This document shows, piece after piece, positions 9,001 to 17,178 of a stretch of DNA of 64,000 nt. Where the stretch lies: the NCBI GenBank assembly GCA_009797885.1, contig WNKP01000012.1, forward strand, positions 85,091-149,090, read 5' to 3'. The position numbers were made by a program, and so were the translations under genes. The notes below the pieces were generated by a model. That model was not told the DNA's origin and made no database searches. It saw only the letters and a list, made by a program, of their open reading frames with translations. The stretch comes from Flavobacteriaceae bacterium GF1. GTDB taxonomy: Bacteria; Bacteroidota; Bacteroidia; Flavobacteriales; Flavobacteriaceae. Each line of letters starts with the position of its first letter. The first letter of the stretch is position 1.

Positions 9001-9255
9001 CGTCAAGGTATTACGCGAAATCCCAAAATCACGGTCATGCAGCGCATTGGCGTAGCCACACGCTATGTGGCCTCGCGAAAAACAGGTATCACCAAAACGG
9101 AAAGGGAGTTGATCTCCTATGCCAAAGAAGAACTCAAAATGGCATTGGATAAGACCAATGCCTTCTTTACCAAAAAATGGAAACCCTATCGCCAATCCAT
9201 TGAAGGCCTGGATTTATCCCCTTTTAAGAAAACAGCGGTTTTTAATTTGGAGTAA
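6034..9255 (+). CDS. Sortilin/VPS10-like beta-propeller secreted protein
   Basis: Large exported protein (1073 aa) with a signal peptide (MKRLLSVAIFLATTLLCAQ, cut after about residue 19). Residues 30-740 hold many BNR/Asp-box repeats of the S-x-D-x-G-x-x-W kind (STSGGIKW, SLDGGKSW, TTDGGKTW, THDGGNNW, SVDGGFTW, TKDGGKTW, NEGSTW), which build the ten-bladed propeller of the VPS10/sortilin N-terminal family. A lysine/glutamate-rich linker follows at about 788-825, then a beta-sandwich-like part and a helical C-terminus. Bacterial members are often annotated as glycosyl hydrolase or WD40/YVTN/BNR-like proteins without proven activity. It probably sits in the periplasm or at the cell surface and may bind or process peptides. 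Confidence 0.88.
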   Translation: MKRLLSVAIFLATTLLCAQDFTMDLVQDMKPRNIGPAGMSGRVTAIDVQLSNPDVMYVGTASGGLWKSTSGGIKWEPIFDKESTGSIGALAIQQSNPSVIWVGTGEGNPRNSLNGGYGVYKSLDGGKSWKNMGLEKTRHVHRIVIDPTDPNTVYVGAIGSPWGTHPERGVFKTTDGGKTWEKILFVNNKTGVADMVMDPTNPNKLMVAMWEHKRDPWFFKSGGEGSGLYMTHDGGNNWKEIKEEDGFPKGDLGRIGIAIAKNKPNVVYALVEAKKNALYKSVDGGFTWKKINDKNDIGNRPFYYSEIYVDPENENRVYSIFTYVNVSEDGGKNFKELMPAYGVSNGVHPDHHAWWIHPENGQFMIDGNDGGVNITKDGGKTWRFIGNLPVAQFYHISTDNEFPYNVYGGMQDNGSWRGPAYVWRAQGIRNSYWQEIAFGDGFDVVPDKDDSRFGYAMSQQGSVRRYDWKTGNNYTVRPTPPDAKTKLRFNWNAGIGQDPFDNATVYFGSQFVHKSTDKGLTWTVISPDLTTNDPEKQKQSESGGLTMDATGAENHCSILVIEPSPVEKDMLWVGTDDGRVHYTQNGGSTWTEVTSNIKGLPKGSWIPQIKASQNNKGEALLIANDYRRFNYTPYAYRTKDYGKTWTRIVDENDVQSYTLSIIEDPENPNLLFLGTDDGLYISLNEGSTWKKWAEGFPTVSTKDLVIHPREQDLVIGTFGRAAWVLDDIRPLRELARDKSALRQEVALFESPDAYLAAYQQGTGSRFGGDALYNAENRKRGAMITYFIKEGKKDLKKGEEKKDKEKTDTSEKENKKELTGVQKKDSIQFDFYDGDRLIRTLKYKTPKKKGFHRIYWGLNEKGPDRPARKIGKQKKEPSGVTVKPGTYKVKVTFGEATDSTMVTVKTDPRLNMTTDNINAVHATRKQLEHFTQTAADAVKQLVESKDLANKFQKEMKDLDKDTYKDQIKASKEIVKQIDSVVALYIGKEDKRQGITRNPKITVMQRIGVATRYVASRKTGITKTERELISYAKEELKMALDKTNAFFTKKWKPYRQSIEGLDLSPFKKTAVFNLE

Positions 9256-9263
9256 TGAAACGA

Positions 9264-9320
9264 ACATGAATTTTTTTAATCAAAAATTCACACGGTGATA
9301 ATGATTAAAAAAATTCATGT
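9264..9320. repeat. Perfect 19-bp inverted repeat
   Basis: Arms 9264-9282 and 9302-9320 are exact reverse complements (ACATGAATTTTTTTAATCA) separated by 19 bases. It begins 8 bp after the stop of the propeller gene. The AT-rich stem could act as a transcription terminator in either direction, as a protein-binding dyad, or be a trace of a small mobile element. A second, weaker AT-rich dyad lies at about 9355-9396, just before the next gene. Confidence 0.75.
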
Positions 9321-9401
9321 GAGAACGAGTGCAAGGAGTGGTCGCATGAGTTCTTAAATTTTTAAATACCTTATTTATAAGTGATTAAAAATTTTAAACA
9401 C

Positions 9402-10136
9402 ATGAAAAAACTTCTCATTTCAATAGCGGTAGTGTTGGTTCAACTGCACTGCTTTGCCCAAGAATCTTCACCAGAACCTTTGGGCGAAGATGAAATGGGT
9501 ATATGGTACATGTATTTTGGTATGAACCGAGTCTCGGAAAAATGGAGCATACATACAGAAGCGCAGTTCCGGTACTATGAGACCTCTGGTAACTTCAATC
9601 AATTACTATTGCGAACAGGCGCCAATTACCATATCAATCAAAATGCAATTGCAACTTTGGGATACGCATTCATTGATACCGATCCTTCCTTTTTGGGGTT
9701 TCCATTTGCAGATGCTTCCTTTTCTGGCAATGAAATCTTGGAACATCGGATTTTTGAACAATTCATTCTAACCAACAAGGTGTGGGAGCTCCTCTTTGAG
9801 CATCGTTATCGTTTGGAACAGCGCTTTATTGAAAACCGAGGACTGGGGCTAAACCGGGAGACCCAGCACAGGGCACGTTATCGTATTCAGATGACCCTTC
9901 CGTTGACCAATACCTTTTTCCTGAATTTCTATGATGAACTTTTCATCAATCTACAGGATAATCTATTTGATCAAAATCGTCTTTATGGGGCAATTGGCAT
10001 ACATATTACCGAAAATAGCAATTTGCAATTGGGTTACCTGCGTAATCAATTTGCCAATGCCGTGTTTGACCGTTTACAGATAGGTTTCTTCTTTAACCCC
10101 GACCTAAGGGGTATCTTTAAGAACAAGAAAAGTTGA
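9402..10136 (+). CDS. DUF2490 outer-membrane-like protein
   Basis: Signal peptide MKKLLISIAVVLVQLHCFAQ, then a beta-rich body (about 244 aa) with the DUF2490 pattern: G-x-W-x-x-Y near the N-terminus (MGIWYMYFGMNRVSEKWSIHTEAQFRYYE), an E-HRIFEQF and FEHRYRLEQRF centre, and alternating aromatic residues to the end. Such proteins are probable small outer-membrane barrels with no known function. I start at the ATG at 9402, which gives a clean signal peptide; a frame seven codons longer starts at 9381. The AT-rich inverted repeat lies in the 146-bp gap before it. Confidence 0.85.
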   Translation: MKKLLISIAVVLVQLHCFAQESSPEPLGEDEMGIWYMYFGMNRVSEKWSIHTEAQFRYYETSGNFNQLLLRTGANYHINQNAIATLGYAFIDTDPSFLGFPFADASFSGNEILEHRIFEQFILTNKVWELLFEHRYRLEQRFIENRGLGLNRETQHRARYRIQMTLPLTNTFFLNFYDELFINLQDNLFDQNRLYGAIGIHITENSNLQLGYLRNQFANAVFDRLQIGFFFNPDLRGIFKNKKS

Positions 10137-10201
10137 TTTTTGGTTGCTAAAGTGGCGACCCCAATCAATACATCACCTAATACTGTGTAACGCTTTGCAT
10201 T

Positions 10202-11422
10202 ATGAATACCATAAAAGTTGAATTTGAGAATACGGAAGGACAAAAGCTTATGGGGCGTTTGGAGTTTCCTGTAGATCGTCATCCACATAATTTTGCATTG
10301 TTCGCCCATTGTTTTACCTGTACCAAAAATCTGTCCGCGGTACGGAACATCAGTAAATCCCTTACTGCAAAAGGGTTTGCCGTACTACGTTTCGATTTTA
10401 CCGGTCTTGGGGAAAGTGAAGGGGATTTTGCCGATACCAACTTTTCGGGAAATGTGGCCGATTTGGTTGCTGCCGCTGATTTTTTATCCAAAAACTACGA
10501 CTCCCCAAGTTTGCTCATTGGCCATTCCTTGGGTGGAGCGGCCGTTATTTTCGCTGCTGCCGAAATTGAATCCGTAAATGCAATTGCCACCATAGGGGCA
10601 CCCTCCAATCCAAAACATGTAAAACATCTTTTAAAAAGTGGTCTGGAGGAAATAAACGCAACTGGCGAAGCTGTGGTTAATCTCAGTGGAAGGGATTTTA
10701 AGATAAAAAAACAGTTTGTTGACGATTTGGATAATAAATCACTTCCGGAAACGGCAAAATCCCTGCGAAAACCACTATTGATCATGCACTCCCCCCAGGA
10801 TGATACCGTGGGGATACAAAATGCCGAAGAAATTTACAAAGCGGCACATCACCCCAAAAGCTTTGTTTCATTGGACGGTGCAGACCATTTATTGTCAAAC
10901 AAAAAGGATTCCGTCTATGTTGGCGAGGTCATTACCGGCTGGGCAAAACGGTATTTGGACGTTACCGATAAGGTTCCTTCCAATCTAAAGACCACCCACC
11001 AGGTGGTGGCCAGTCTGGATGCGGAAGATGGTTTTACGACTCGGATGAAAGTGGGAAACCATCATATGTTGGCGGATGAGCCCGAAGATTTTGGCGGCAA
11101 TAATTTTGGGCCTTCCCCTTACGAACTTGTTTCGGCCGGGTTGGCCGCTTGTACCGTCATGACACTTCATATGTATGCCAAACGAAAAGGATGGCCCCTG
11201 GAAAATGTGGAAGTGCATACTTCCTACAGCAAGACGCATGCCCAGGACTGTGAGGATTGTGAGGACAGTTCCGCTAAAATTGATACGTTCAATCGGGAGT
11301 TAAAACTTATCGGGACACTGGACGACAAACAACGGGAAAGATTGGTCCAGATTGCGGACAAATGTCCCGTCCACAAAACTTTACACAGCGAAACGCAAGT
11401 GATCACTTCAGTTGTGGATTAG
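10202..11422 (+). CDS. Alpha/beta hydrolase fused to OsmC-like domain
   Basis: Two-domain protein of 406 aa. Residues 1-255 form an alpha/beta hydrolase with the nucleophile elbow GHSLGGAA (Ser at about 110), an acidic residue region at SPQDDTVG and the His in GADHLL near 223. Residues 270-400 are an OsmC/Ohr-type domain with GPSPYELVSAGLAACTVMTLHMYAKRKGW, including the redox Cys, and a later KCPVHKTL with the second Cys. OsmC proteins reduce organic hydroperoxides with thiols. This fusion is widespread in Bacteroidota and proteobacteria; the hydrolase substrate is unknown. Cytoplasmic. Confidence 0.93.
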   Translation: MNTIKVEFENTEGQKLMGRLEFPVDRHPHNFALFAHCFTCTKNLSAVRNISKSLTAKGFAVLRFDFTGLGESEGDFADTNFSGNVADLVAAADFLSKNYDSPSLLIGHSLGGAAVIFAAAEIESVNAIATIGAPSNPKHVKHLLKSGLEEINATGEAVVNLSGRDFKIKKQFVDDLDNKSLPETAKSLRKPLLIMHSPQDDTVGIQNAEEIYKAAHHPKSFVSLDGADHLLSNKKDSVYVGEVITGWAKRYLDVTDKVPSNLKTTHQVVASLDAEDGFTTRMKVGNHHMLADEPEDFGGNNFGPSPYELVSAGLAACTVMTLHMYAKRKGWPLENVEVHTSYSKTHAQDCEDCEDSSAKIDTFNRELKLIGTLDDKQRERLVQIADKCPVHKTLHSETQVITSVVD

Positions 11423-11423
11423 A

Positions 11424-11633
11424 CTAAAGTCGCATGTGCAAAACATCAAAATACTTAATTTCCAGCTCAATTGCCGATTTTCGAATGCTCCACAGTTTTT
11501 TTAAATATTCGTGCTGGCTTAAATCCCCATTAAAGAGTTTGGTTTTTGCATTGCGATAATCCTTGCAACATACTTTGCGCTTATTGCAATAGGCAATAAA
11601 ATTGATATACTTGGTCGGTCGGTAAATGGGCAT
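11424..11633 (-). CDS. Small hypothetical protein, basic and cysteine-containing
   Basis: A 69-residue product starting MPIYRPTKYINF and containing three Cys in CNKRKVCC plus a helical second half. It fills the gap between the hydrolase-OsmC gene (convergent, 1 bp away) and the promoter region of the DUF1905 gene, and overlaps no other coding region. The ATG at 11633 is preferred to two TTG codons just upstream. I do not recognise it. It could be non-coding. Confidence 0.4.
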   Translation of the reverse strand: MPIYRPTKYINFIAYCNKRKVCCKDYRNAKTKLFNGDLSQHEYLKKLWSIRKSAIELEIKYFDVLHMRL

Positions 11634-11815
11634 CAACAATTACTTTGTACTATGCATTTGAGCAAATGCCATGATTTTTAAAATAAACGGTAAAGAAGAA
11701 AAAAAAGTATTTCATCGATATTTTTTTACCTCTTGTCGATAATTTAAATCTATCTTGGGGTGTATGGCATTCTTCCAAATTCCGAGTATCTTGTAGCACT
11801 TGACGAAGTCTTCGT

Positions 11816-12298
11816 ATGGAAAGTCCACCATTTGAAATTGCTATTAGGGGAATGCACAGTATTGTTGTTCCCGATCCAATGGCCCTACCTTTTATTGAAA
11901 AAGGGCATTCCAGGGTAAAGGTCAAAGCCACTTTTCAAGATAAATCCATTGAGTTTCACGCCGCTTTGCGAAAGTATCACGGTCAATACACCATGATGTT
12001 CAGTAAAAACAAACAAAAGGAACTGGGACTATTGCCCAATGATCACTTTACCCTACAATTGTTTGAGGATATCTCCAAGTACGGGGTAGAGGTTCCCGAG
12101 GAATTTGAAGCGGTAATGCTCAGTGATCACGATGCCCATCAAATCTTTGAATCCTTTACCAAGGGGAAACAACGCGGAATTATATATATGATTACCAGAT
12201 TCAAGGATTCCCAAAAAAAGATTGATAAAACATTGATTCTTTGCGAGAACTTAAAACGCGGAATTCACGATAACCGGAAATTGCTAAAACCTTTTTAA
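11816..12298 (+). CDS. DUF1905 / YdeI-OmdA domain protein
   Basis: 160 aa. The first part matches the DUF1905 pattern (RVKVKATFQDKSIEFHAALRKYHGQYTMMFSK then LGLLPNDHFTLQLFED, residues 32-85). The C-terminal part is the YdeI/OmpD-associated helical region (VPEEFEAVMLSDHDAHQIFESFTKGKQRG). Members of this group have been linked to bacteriocin tolerance, but the mechanism is unknown. The ATG at 11849 would also give a complete domain. A 6-bp dyad (ACGAAG-t-CTTCGT, 11803-11815) sits directly before the first ATG, and TATCTTGG at 11751 may be the promoter. Confidence 0.8.
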   Translation: MESPPFEIAIRGMHSIVVPDPMALPFIEKGHSRVKVKATFQDKSIEFHAALRKYHGQYTMMFSKNKQKELGLLPNDHFTLQLFEDISKYGVEVPEEFEAVMLSDHDAHQIFESFTKGKQRGIIYMITRFKDSQKKIDKTLILCENLKRGIHDNRKLLKPF

Positions 12299-12352
12299 GT
12301 TGACATGGCCTTGATTAATCAGTAACTTAGACCAAAACCTAAAAATGATACT

Positions 12353-13084
12353 ATGAATAAGCGCAAGTTTTTAAAAAATACGGTAGTAGCAACCACTGGA
12401 CTGACGGTGGCCCCTACTATTTTATTGTCCTCTTGTAAAACCGATCCCAAAAAAGAAGAAAAAATGGAAGCTACCCCTGCAACTGCGGTTACAACATTTA
12501 CCTTACCGGAGATTCCCTATGGCTATAATGCCTTCCCGGACACCATTGATGCGATGACCATGGAGATTCACCATTCCAAACATCACCAGGGCTATACCAA
12601 TAAATTGAATGCTGCATTGGAAGAAGCAAACATTTCAGGAAAGACCATAGCGGAAATCCTTTCCATGGATAATTTACCGACCGGTATTCGGAACAATGGG
12701 GGCGGCTATTATAACCACAGCCTTTATTGGGATATTTTGACCCCCGGAAATTCAGGCATGAGCGATGGTTTAAAGGCGCAAATTGTAAAGGACTTTGGCT
12801 CCGAGGAGTCCTTTAAAAATGAATTGGCAGATGCCGGAGCCAAAAGATTTGGATCGGGATGGGCCTGGGTATGCCAGGACAATGACAAAAAACTTCATAT
12901 TTGCTCAACCCCAAATCAGGATAATCCATTAATGGCAGTTGCCGAAAGAATGGGGACGCCGATTTTGGGAATTGATGTATGGGAACATGCGTACTATCTA
13001 AAATATCAGAACAAGCGTGGTGACTATTTAAAAAATATTATCAAAATCATTAACTGGGATAAGGTCGAATCAAGAATTTCTTGA
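12353..13084 (+). CDS. sodA: Lipoprotein superoxide dismutase, Mn type
   Basis: Fe/Mn superoxide dismutase with an export signal: MNKRKFLKNT, hydrophobic stretch and lipobox LLSSC (Cys28), then a Thr/Lys/Glu linker. Metal ligands line up as His73 (EIHHSKHH), His122 (YYNHSLYW), Asp208 and His212 (GIDVWEHAYYL). Metal-type residues point to manganese: Gly in NNGGGYYNH where iron enzymes have Gln, and Gln189 in STPNQDNPL. It should convert superoxide to peroxide outside the cytoplasm, anchored to a membrane. It stands alone, followed by a strong shared terminator. Confidence 0.95.
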   Translation: MNKRKFLKNTVVATTGLTVAPTILLSSCKTDPKKEEKMEATPATAVTTFTLPEIPYGYNAFPDTIDAMTMEIHHSKHHQGYTNKLNAALEEANISGKTIAEILSMDNLPTGIRNNGGGYYNHSLYWDILTPGNSGMSDGLKAQIVKDFGSEESFKNELADAGAKRFGSGWAWVCQDNDKKLHICSTPNQDNPLMAVAERMGTPILGIDVWEHAYYLKYQNKRGDYLKNIIKIINWDKVESRIS

Positions 13085-13118
13085 TTCCAATAATCTCAAT
13101 TCCAGAAATTTAATCTTT

Positions 13119-13145
13119 AAAAGCTGCTTATTGCAGCTTTTTTTA
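13119..13145. terminator. Bidirectional intrinsic terminator
   Basis: Stem AAGCTGC/GCAGCTT (13121-13127 with 13133-13139), loop TTATT, flanked by A-run on the left and T-run on the right. It ends both the sodA transcript and the convergent ABC-permease transcript, whose stop codon lies inside the T-run side at 13143. Confidence 0.88.
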
Positions 13146-15698
13146 GCTCAATTCCTTACGAAGCACCACCAAAGGTGAACTTTGTACCACGGTACGGCTG
13201 TTCAACAATCCAATAAGAAGTACCAGAGCAGTAATACCGGGCAAAACCAAAACGAAAGGCGCCAATGAGGGTACAAAAGGGGTTTCAAAAACAAATTGGG
13301 CCAATAAAAAGCTGCCCAAAAGTGCCAGCACAATTCCCATGGCACTACCCAAAAAGCCCAGGTACAGATATTCCAAGGCTGTAATTTTCAAGATTTGCCG
13401 GTCCTTGGCCCCCAGGGTACGTAGCAGCACGCTCTCCTTCATACGTTGGTATTTACTGGTCCTTACCGACCCAATGAGTACAATGATTCCCGTAAGGATG
13501 CTAAAGAACGCCATGAAGTTGATGACCCATGAAATTTTATTCAAAATATCCTCAATGACCGTAATCACCTGCCGCAAATCAATGATGGATACCGTTGGGA
13601 AGAGTCGCACCAATTGACGCTGTAATTTGGCCGAGCTGATGGCATCTGGGGTATAGGTGGTCAAAACATGAAATTGGGGTGCGTTTTCCAGAACACCTGA
13701 GGGGAACAAAATCGAAAAATTAATTTGCATCCTGGCCCAGTCCACCTCCCGCAAGTGCGCCACAATTGTCTTCATGAGTACTCCCTGGACATTAAATACA
13801 ATGATATCCCCCACGGCTACCTCGGCATCATCGGCCACATTTTGCGCCAAGGAAATCGGGATGTATCCCTCCTTTTGAATTTTAGCAGGCCAATCCCCAC
13901 CCTTTGTGGTTTCCGAAGCTATTAATGAATCCCGATATGTAACCCGAAATTCGTGGTGCAATACCCATGAATTCATAGTCGAGGTAGTGTCCAAAATAAT
14001 CTCGCGAACGGCCTTTTCCTTTATCTGTTGCATTCGCATCGTAATGATGGGAATATTGTTCAACACCTCCCTGCCAGAGTCGGAAATACTGGCCACTGCA
14101 GCCTCACGCTGCTCCGTCTGCACATCCATTAGAATAAGATTGGGTGTTTGGGAAGACGTTTCCAATGACGTTCGTGCCAACAGGATATCTTTGGTGAAGT
14201 ACAATGTACTGATCAGGAACGTGCCCACCCCAATGGCCAAAATCAATACCGTGGTTTGATTGTTGGGGCGATATAGGTTCAATAAGCTTTGCCTTGCCGT
14301 AAACCCCCAGGAAACTGGGAAAAACCGCTTGATGAGCCGCATAAAAAATGCTGCCAAACCACCCAGCACGGCAAAAACGACCAAAATTGCCAATACAAAG
14401 AAAAAAGCATATATCGCGTCGCCCAATAGCCAGAAGGCAAAGGCAAATACAAAGATCAGGATTGCCGTAAAAACCAAAATCATGGGACCTCGGGACTTTT
14501 TGGGCAAGTCTTCCTCAACCCGCAATACCTGCAAGGGAGAAACGTACCATGTTCCCAAAAGAGGGGTCAGGGCAAACAAAACGGACATCAGGACCCCTAA
14601 AACCAGACCAATCAAAATAGCACCCAAAGCAAGGCTGATCTCCACATCGAACGGAAGGAAATCCCTTAGAAGGAGCGGAAAGGTCTGCTGTAGTGCCAGT
14701 CCTGCCAATACCCCCATTAACCCACCCAAGAATCCCATTCCGGCTATTTGTATCAAAAAGATGAGAAAGGTTTGTTTTCTGGTGGCCCCAATACATTTCA
14801 ACACCGCTACGGAGCGTAATTTTTCCTTGATATGGATATGAACGGAACTGGCAATACCCACACAGCCCAATAATAACGCAATAAAAGCGACCAGATTCAG
14901 GAATTTACCAAAGTTATCATAACTCCTACCCAATCGCTGCCCAGTTGAAACATGGGTATCCAAATCTGCATTCTCGGCGTCCAGCAAGGGATCGACGAGT
15001 TTATCCAATTCCTTAAGGTCCTGATCCTCTTTGGCCACAAAATAATAATCATAGCCCACCCTACTCCCGGTCTGAATAAGACCCGTTTCGTCCACCATGC
15101 GCTCCGGTATCCACACGGGTGGGGCTATGGAGGCACCAACACCCCCCGTCCCAGGTGCAGAGATCAGTTCCCCTACAATGGGGAACAAAACGTTCCCAAT
15201 CTTGATACTATCCCCAAGCTTTGCATCGAACTGTAACATTAAAGTGGCATCCACGAGGGCCCCTTCTTTTTCCTGATAGGATGTAGCCGCCGAGATGGGC
15301 TGTGTCTCCAATTCCCCGTAAAAAGGATAGGCGCCTTGCACACCTTTTACCCCAATTAATCGGGCATCCCCTGTTTTTGGGAAAAGTCCCATAGAGGGAA
15401 AATTAATGGCCTTTGCCTGCGCCCCACCCAGGGAATCCATAATGGCCAGGACCCTTTCATTGGCAGGTTGGTTACTGTCAATTAGAAAGTCCGCCCCCAT
15501 TAAGGCCTTGGATTGCAAGGTAATGTTCTCCTTGAGGTTGGCACTGAAGGATTGTATGGACACCACAGCTGCAATTCCCAGGATTATTGAGCCCATAAAA
15601 AGCAACAATCGTTTCCCACTGGCCCTGCTGTCCCGCCAGGCCATCCTAAAAAGCCATTGCCAGCCCGATTTTGATCTGATGGGTTTATCTAAATTCAC
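13143..15698 (-). CDS. YbbP-like ABC transporter permease (FtsX family)
   Basis: 851-residue membrane protein with the large-permease layout: one N-terminal TM (about 32-54), a long extracytoplasmic region, a first FtsX block of three to four TMs (about 265-400), two further TMs (405-455), a second periplasmic region, and a C-terminal FtsX block (about 730-845). Together with the ATPase encoded just upstream it forms a YbbAP-type exporter or mechanotransmission complex. Its start overlaps the ATPase stop by 4 bp, so the two are translationally coupled. Divergent to a TesA-like esterase gene, as in many proteobacteria. The cargo is unknown. Confidence 0.9.
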   Translation of the reverse strand: MNLDKPIRSKSGWQWLFRMAWRDSRASGKRLLLFMGSIILGIAAVVSIQSFSANLKENITLQSKALMGADFLIDSNQPANERVLAIMDSLGGAQAKAINFPSMGLFPKTGDARLIGVKGVQGAYPFYGELETQPISAATSYQEKEGALVDATLMLQFDAKLGDSIKIGNVLFPIVGELISAPGTGGVGASIAPPVWIPERMVDETGLIQTGSRVGYDYYFVAKEDQDLKELDKLVDPLLDAENADLDTHVSTGQRLGRSYDNFGKFLNLVAFIALLLGCVGIASSVHIHIKEKLRSVAVLKCIGATRKQTFLIFLIQIAGMGFLGGLMGVLAGLALQQTFPLLLRDFLPFDVEISLALGAILIGLVLGVLMSVLFALTPLLGTWYVSPLQVLRVEEDLPKKSRGPMILVFTAILIFVFAFAFWLLGDAIYAFFFVLAILVVFAVLGGLAAFFMRLIKRFFPVSWGFTARQSLLNLYRPNNQTTVLILAIGVGTFLISTLYFTKDILLARTSLETSSQTPNLILMDVQTEQREAAVASISDSGREVLNNIPIITMRMQQIKEKAVREIILDTTSTMNSWVLHHEFRVTYRDSLIASETTKGGDWPAKIQKEGYIPISLAQNVADDAEVAVGDIIVFNVQGVLMKTIVAHLREVDWARMQINFSILFPSGVLENAPQFHVLTTYTPDAISSAKLQRQLVRLFPTVSIIDLRQVITVIEDILNKISWVINFMAFFSILTGIIVLIGSVRTSKYQRMKESVLLRTLGAKDRQILKITALEYLYLGFLGSAMGIVLALLGSFLLAQFVFETPFVPSLAPFVLVLPGITALVLLIGLLNSRTVVQSSPLVVLRKELS

Positions 15699-16384
15699 AC
15701 CGATGCCGTTAACTCATTAGAAAACACTTTGCCGCCCTTTAAACGTAAAATTCGTTGGTTGCGACGTGCCAATTCCATGTCATGGGTCACAATGACCAAG
15801 GTAGTTCCCGCTTCTTCATTGAGTTCAAAGAGCAATTTCACCACCTTGTCACCCGTTTCTTGATCTAGATTACCTGTAGGTTCATCTGCAAAGAGAATGG
15901 AGGGCTTGGCGGAAAAGGCCCTTGCCAGGGCAACCCGTTGTTGTTCCCCGCCGGATAGTTGCGAAGGATAGTGATGGAATCGATTCTTAAGACCCACCTT
16001 GTCCAAAAGTTCCATTCCAATGGAGCCAGGGTTTTTAATACCCTGTAATTCCAAGGGAACCACTACATTTTCAAGGGCACTTAGAGTAGGTAACAACTGA
16101 AAGTTTTGGAAAATGAACCCTACTTCTTGATTCCGCAATAGGGCCAATCCGTCCTCAGTCAAACCCCCTAAATCCCGACCGCAAAGTTCAACGGTACCGG
16201 TATCCGGTCGGTCCAATCCGGCACAAAGGCCCAGTAACGTGGTCTTTCCGCTTCCGGAAGGTCCCACAATGGCAAAGGTTTCCCCTTCATTTATGCTAAA
16301 GGAGACATCCTCAAGAACGGTTAATTCTTTGGAACCACTGGTATAGCTCTTCCCAAGATGACTCACGTTTAATATCTTTGACAT
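15695..16384 (-). CDS. YbbA-like ABC transporter ATP-binding protein
   Basis: MacB/LolD-type ATPase of 229 aa. Walker [12 protein letters not shown] near residues 41-51, Q-loop in FIFQNFQLL, signature [15 protein letters not shown], Walker [13 protein letters not shown], and the H-loop His in VIVTHD. I use the ATG at 16384 ([14 protein letters not shown]); the upstream extension from 16426 lies in the promoter region shared with the divergent esterase. Cytoplasmic partner of the permease encoded immediately downstream. Confidence 0.94.
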   Translation of the reverse strand: MSKILNVSHLGKSYTSGSKELTVLEDVSFSINEGETFAIVGPSGSGKTTLLGLCAGLDRPDTGTVELCGRDLGGLTEDGLALLRNQEVGFIFQNFQLLPTLSALENVVVPLELQGIKNPGSIGMELLDKVGLKNRFHHYPSQLSGGEQQRVALARAFSAKPSILFADEPTGNLDQETGDKVVKLLFELNEEAGTTLVIVTHDMELARRNQRILRLKGGKVFSNELTASV

Positions 16385-16454
16385 AGCTGTTTTATTTCCA
16401 TTCGGATAAAATGGGAAAATAGGCAAATGATTTCGATTTTTACATTCAAGTACT

Positions 16455-17144
16455 ATGCGTAGCCTCTTAAAATTTCGTTATTTTTTTCTGCTTCTTCTCT
16501 TTGTGCACTGCAAGGAAGCACCAAAGTCAATTCAGGGTTCCCCCGTATCCGAAAGTGATGGGGAAAATGCTGAAATACCAGGGAATGAAGGTGAACAGGT
16601 TATCTTGTTTTTTGGGGATAGCCTCACGGCAGGTTATGGCATTGAACTGGAGGAAGCGTTTCCGGCACTTATCCAACAACGTTTGGATTCCCTTAATTTG
16701 GCCTACACCGTAATCAATTCGGGATTGAGTGGGGAGACCACTTCGGGGGGGTTGAATAGAATCAATTGGGTCATCAACCAAAAAGTAGATGTATTTGTAC
16801 TGGAATTAGGAGCAAATGATGGGCTAAGGGGTATCCCCCTTGCCCAAACCAGGAGTAATCTACAAGCAATCATCGACTATGTAAAAAAGAAGGATCCGGA
16901 GACCATAATTGTTCTTGCGGGGATGCAGATTCCACCCAATATGGGTCCGGAATACACCAGTGAGTTCCGAAGCATCTTTCCAGAGTTGGCCCAAAAAAAC
17001 CAAATTCCACTTATTCCCTTTTTGTTGGAGGGAGTGGCGGGGATACCTGAACTGAACCTGGAGGATGGTATCCATCCCACCCCCGAAGGTCACAAACTGG
17101 TTCGGGAAAACGTTTGGGCGGTGATGAAAGATGTCCTTAAATAA
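16455..17144 (+). CDS. TesA-like SGNH arylesterase, lipoprotein
   Basis: SGNH/GDSL hydrolase of the thioesterase I/arylesterase group (229 aa). Block I FFGDSLTAGYG holds the Ser nucleophile, block II is the Gly in SGLSGETTSGG, block III is GANDGLRG with the Asn, and block V DGIHPTPEGH holds the catalytic Asp and His near the C-terminus. The N-terminus (MRSLLKFRYFFLLLLFVHC) looks like a lipoprotein signal, so the enzyme is probably membrane-anchored outside the cytoplasm. Divergently transcribed from the ybbA-ybbP pair, a linkage conserved between phyla. Confidence 0.92.
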   Translation: MRSLLKFRYFFLLLLFVHCKEAPKSIQGSPVSESDGENAEIPGNEGEQVILFFGDSLTAGYGIELEEAFPALIQQRLDSLNLAYTVINSGLSGETTSGGLNRINWVINQKVDVFVLELGANDGLRGIPLAQTRSNLQAIIDYVKKKDPETIIVLAGMQIPPNMGPEYTSEFRSIFPELAQKNQIPLIPFLLEGVAGIPELNLEDGIHPTPEGHKLVRENVWAVMKDVLK

Positions 17145-17178
17145 AGCTTCATCCAAGCAAAAGTCAAAAAAACATCAG

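Noticed and set aside
8602..9195. 197-codon minus-strand open frame
   Set aside because: Antisense to the C-terminal part of the sortilin-like gene; hydrophobic, Phe-rich product typical of antisense frames.
14260..14841. 193-codon plus-strand frame
   Set aside because: Antisense to the YbbP-like permease; Lys/Thr-rich composition without any domain.
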